Assembly: GCF_003284585.1 (NCBI RefSeq) | Contig: NZ_QKRX01000002.1 | Coordinates: forward strand, 392,482 to 456,481 | Source: Nitrincola tibetensis | GTDB taxonomy: Bacteria > Pseudomonadota > Gammaproteobacteria > Pseudomonadales > Balneatricaceae | DNA: 64,000 bases | Direction: 5' to 3' | Shown here: piece by piece, positions 63,872 through 64,000 of the stretch | Numbering within the stretch: the stretch's first letter is position 1 | How the letters are laid out: the number at the start of each line of letters is the position of its first letter | Notes under the pieces: model-generated | The model's input: the letters and a program-made list of their open reading frames with translations, nothing else | Database searches by the model: none | Told to the model about the DNA's origin: nothing | Translations under genes and position numbers: made by a program

Positions 63872-63902
63872 AACGCCTCCGGCGTTTTTCAAGCTAGTTG
63901 TC
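63872..63902 (-). other. partial attC-like arm beside the IS
   Basis: On the minus strand, GACAAC is followed by a stem AACGCC-GGA-GGCGTT ending at the IS junction. It could be the left part of the attC that the IS interrupts. The R'' box (TGACAAC) fits the consensus poorly. Confidence 0.3.
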
Positions 63903-63915
63903 ACCATTAGCCGTT

Positions 63916-64000
63916 TTAAGCGGCTCGTTTTTCTACTTGTTTAGTCGGCTGTTTTTCTGGATTCAGTGTTGTCGGTCCCACTGGTGTGCAGTTTCGTACT
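63916..64000 (-). CDS. 3' end of a further gene, cut by the window edge
   Basis: An open minus-strand frame enters from the window end and reads NCTPVGPTTLNPEKQPTK then QVEKRAA-stop, just before the partial attC arm. It is probably the next cassette gene. Only 28 codons are seen. Confidence 0.35.
   Translation of the reverse strand, partial: VRNCTPVGPTTLNPEKQPTKQVEKRAA

Noticed and set aside
1..64000. CRISPR arrays, rRNA and tRNA genes.
   Set aside because: No regularly spaced repeats and no tRNA or rRNA signature sequences were seen on reading; a covariance-model search would be decisive.

Overview
The window looks like the chromosome of a free-living, probably marine, gammaproteobacterium. 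No rRNA or tRNA gene was seen, so the genus cannot be named from the sequence. The evidence is an EarP plus arginine-type EF-P pair (Arg32), an octaheme tetrathionate-reductase-type cytochrome with a membrane cytochrome b, RlmF, PdxH, DsdA/DsdC, many small exporters and chemotaxis or c-di-GMP proteins, and remnants of a mobile-integron type cassette array.

Layout. 1-7.7 kb: end of a dicarboxylate/amino-acid symporter, a dCache chemoreceptor, a FecBCD-type ABC importer operon, a LysE exporter and an AraC regulator. 7.76-10.4 kb: an islet bounded by a 46-bp direct repeat. It holds a DUF1778/GNAT toxin-antitoxin pair, a HEPN protein gene, attC-like palindromes, deletion derivatives of IS1182-type elements and an IS91 scrap. 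10.4-22.5 kb: a FabI paralogue, a probable zinc-starvation locus (Fur-family regulator, FolE2, an unusual dihydroorotase, an OprC-like TonB receptor), a P-type metal ATPase with its MerR regulator, and an Lrp/EamA pair. 22.5-30.4 kb: a PAS-GGDEF protein, a GNAT-nitrilase fusion, a LysE exporter, a stand-alone CheB-like esterase, OsmC and an SDR. 30.4-37.2 kb: gene scraps, a class A beta-lactamase of the RTG type, and an operon joining an LprI-like protein, a two-component system and periplasmic MsrAB, then ArfB. 37.3-44.9 kb: small genes, a GlxA/LysE pair, and a housekeeping run rlmF-pdxH-earP-efp. 45-50.5 kb: octaheme cytochrome plus cytochrome b, DUF924, DUF1801, GNAT, cupin and a DEDD exonuclease. 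50.7-57.7 kb: two near-identical GFA-family genes flanking an AbiE toxin-antitoxin pair and an uncharacterised operon with a CHG...ACQTA protein. 57.8-60.2 kb: dsdA/dsdC. 60.2-64 kb: AT-rich accessory DNA with ISAs1 and IS3 fragments, then a second cassette cluster with an attC site and an IS1182-type element.

The most unusual signal is shared by the two cassette clusters. Six IS1182-type element ends can be placed, and five abut CGTT read on the minus strand. Several of these sit exactly at the core of attC-like sites. Both clusters lack an integrase gene in this window, so they look like attC clusters without integrase (CALINs), scattered and remodelled by an attC-preferring IS. Other points worth attention are the putative Zur locus with a Gln-for-His dihydroorotase, and the unassigned 54.7-56.5 kb operon.

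The window has four exporters of the LysE or EamA type, two beside AraC or GlxA regulators and one beside an Lrp regulator. This suggests a broad interest in amino-acid or metabolite efflux.
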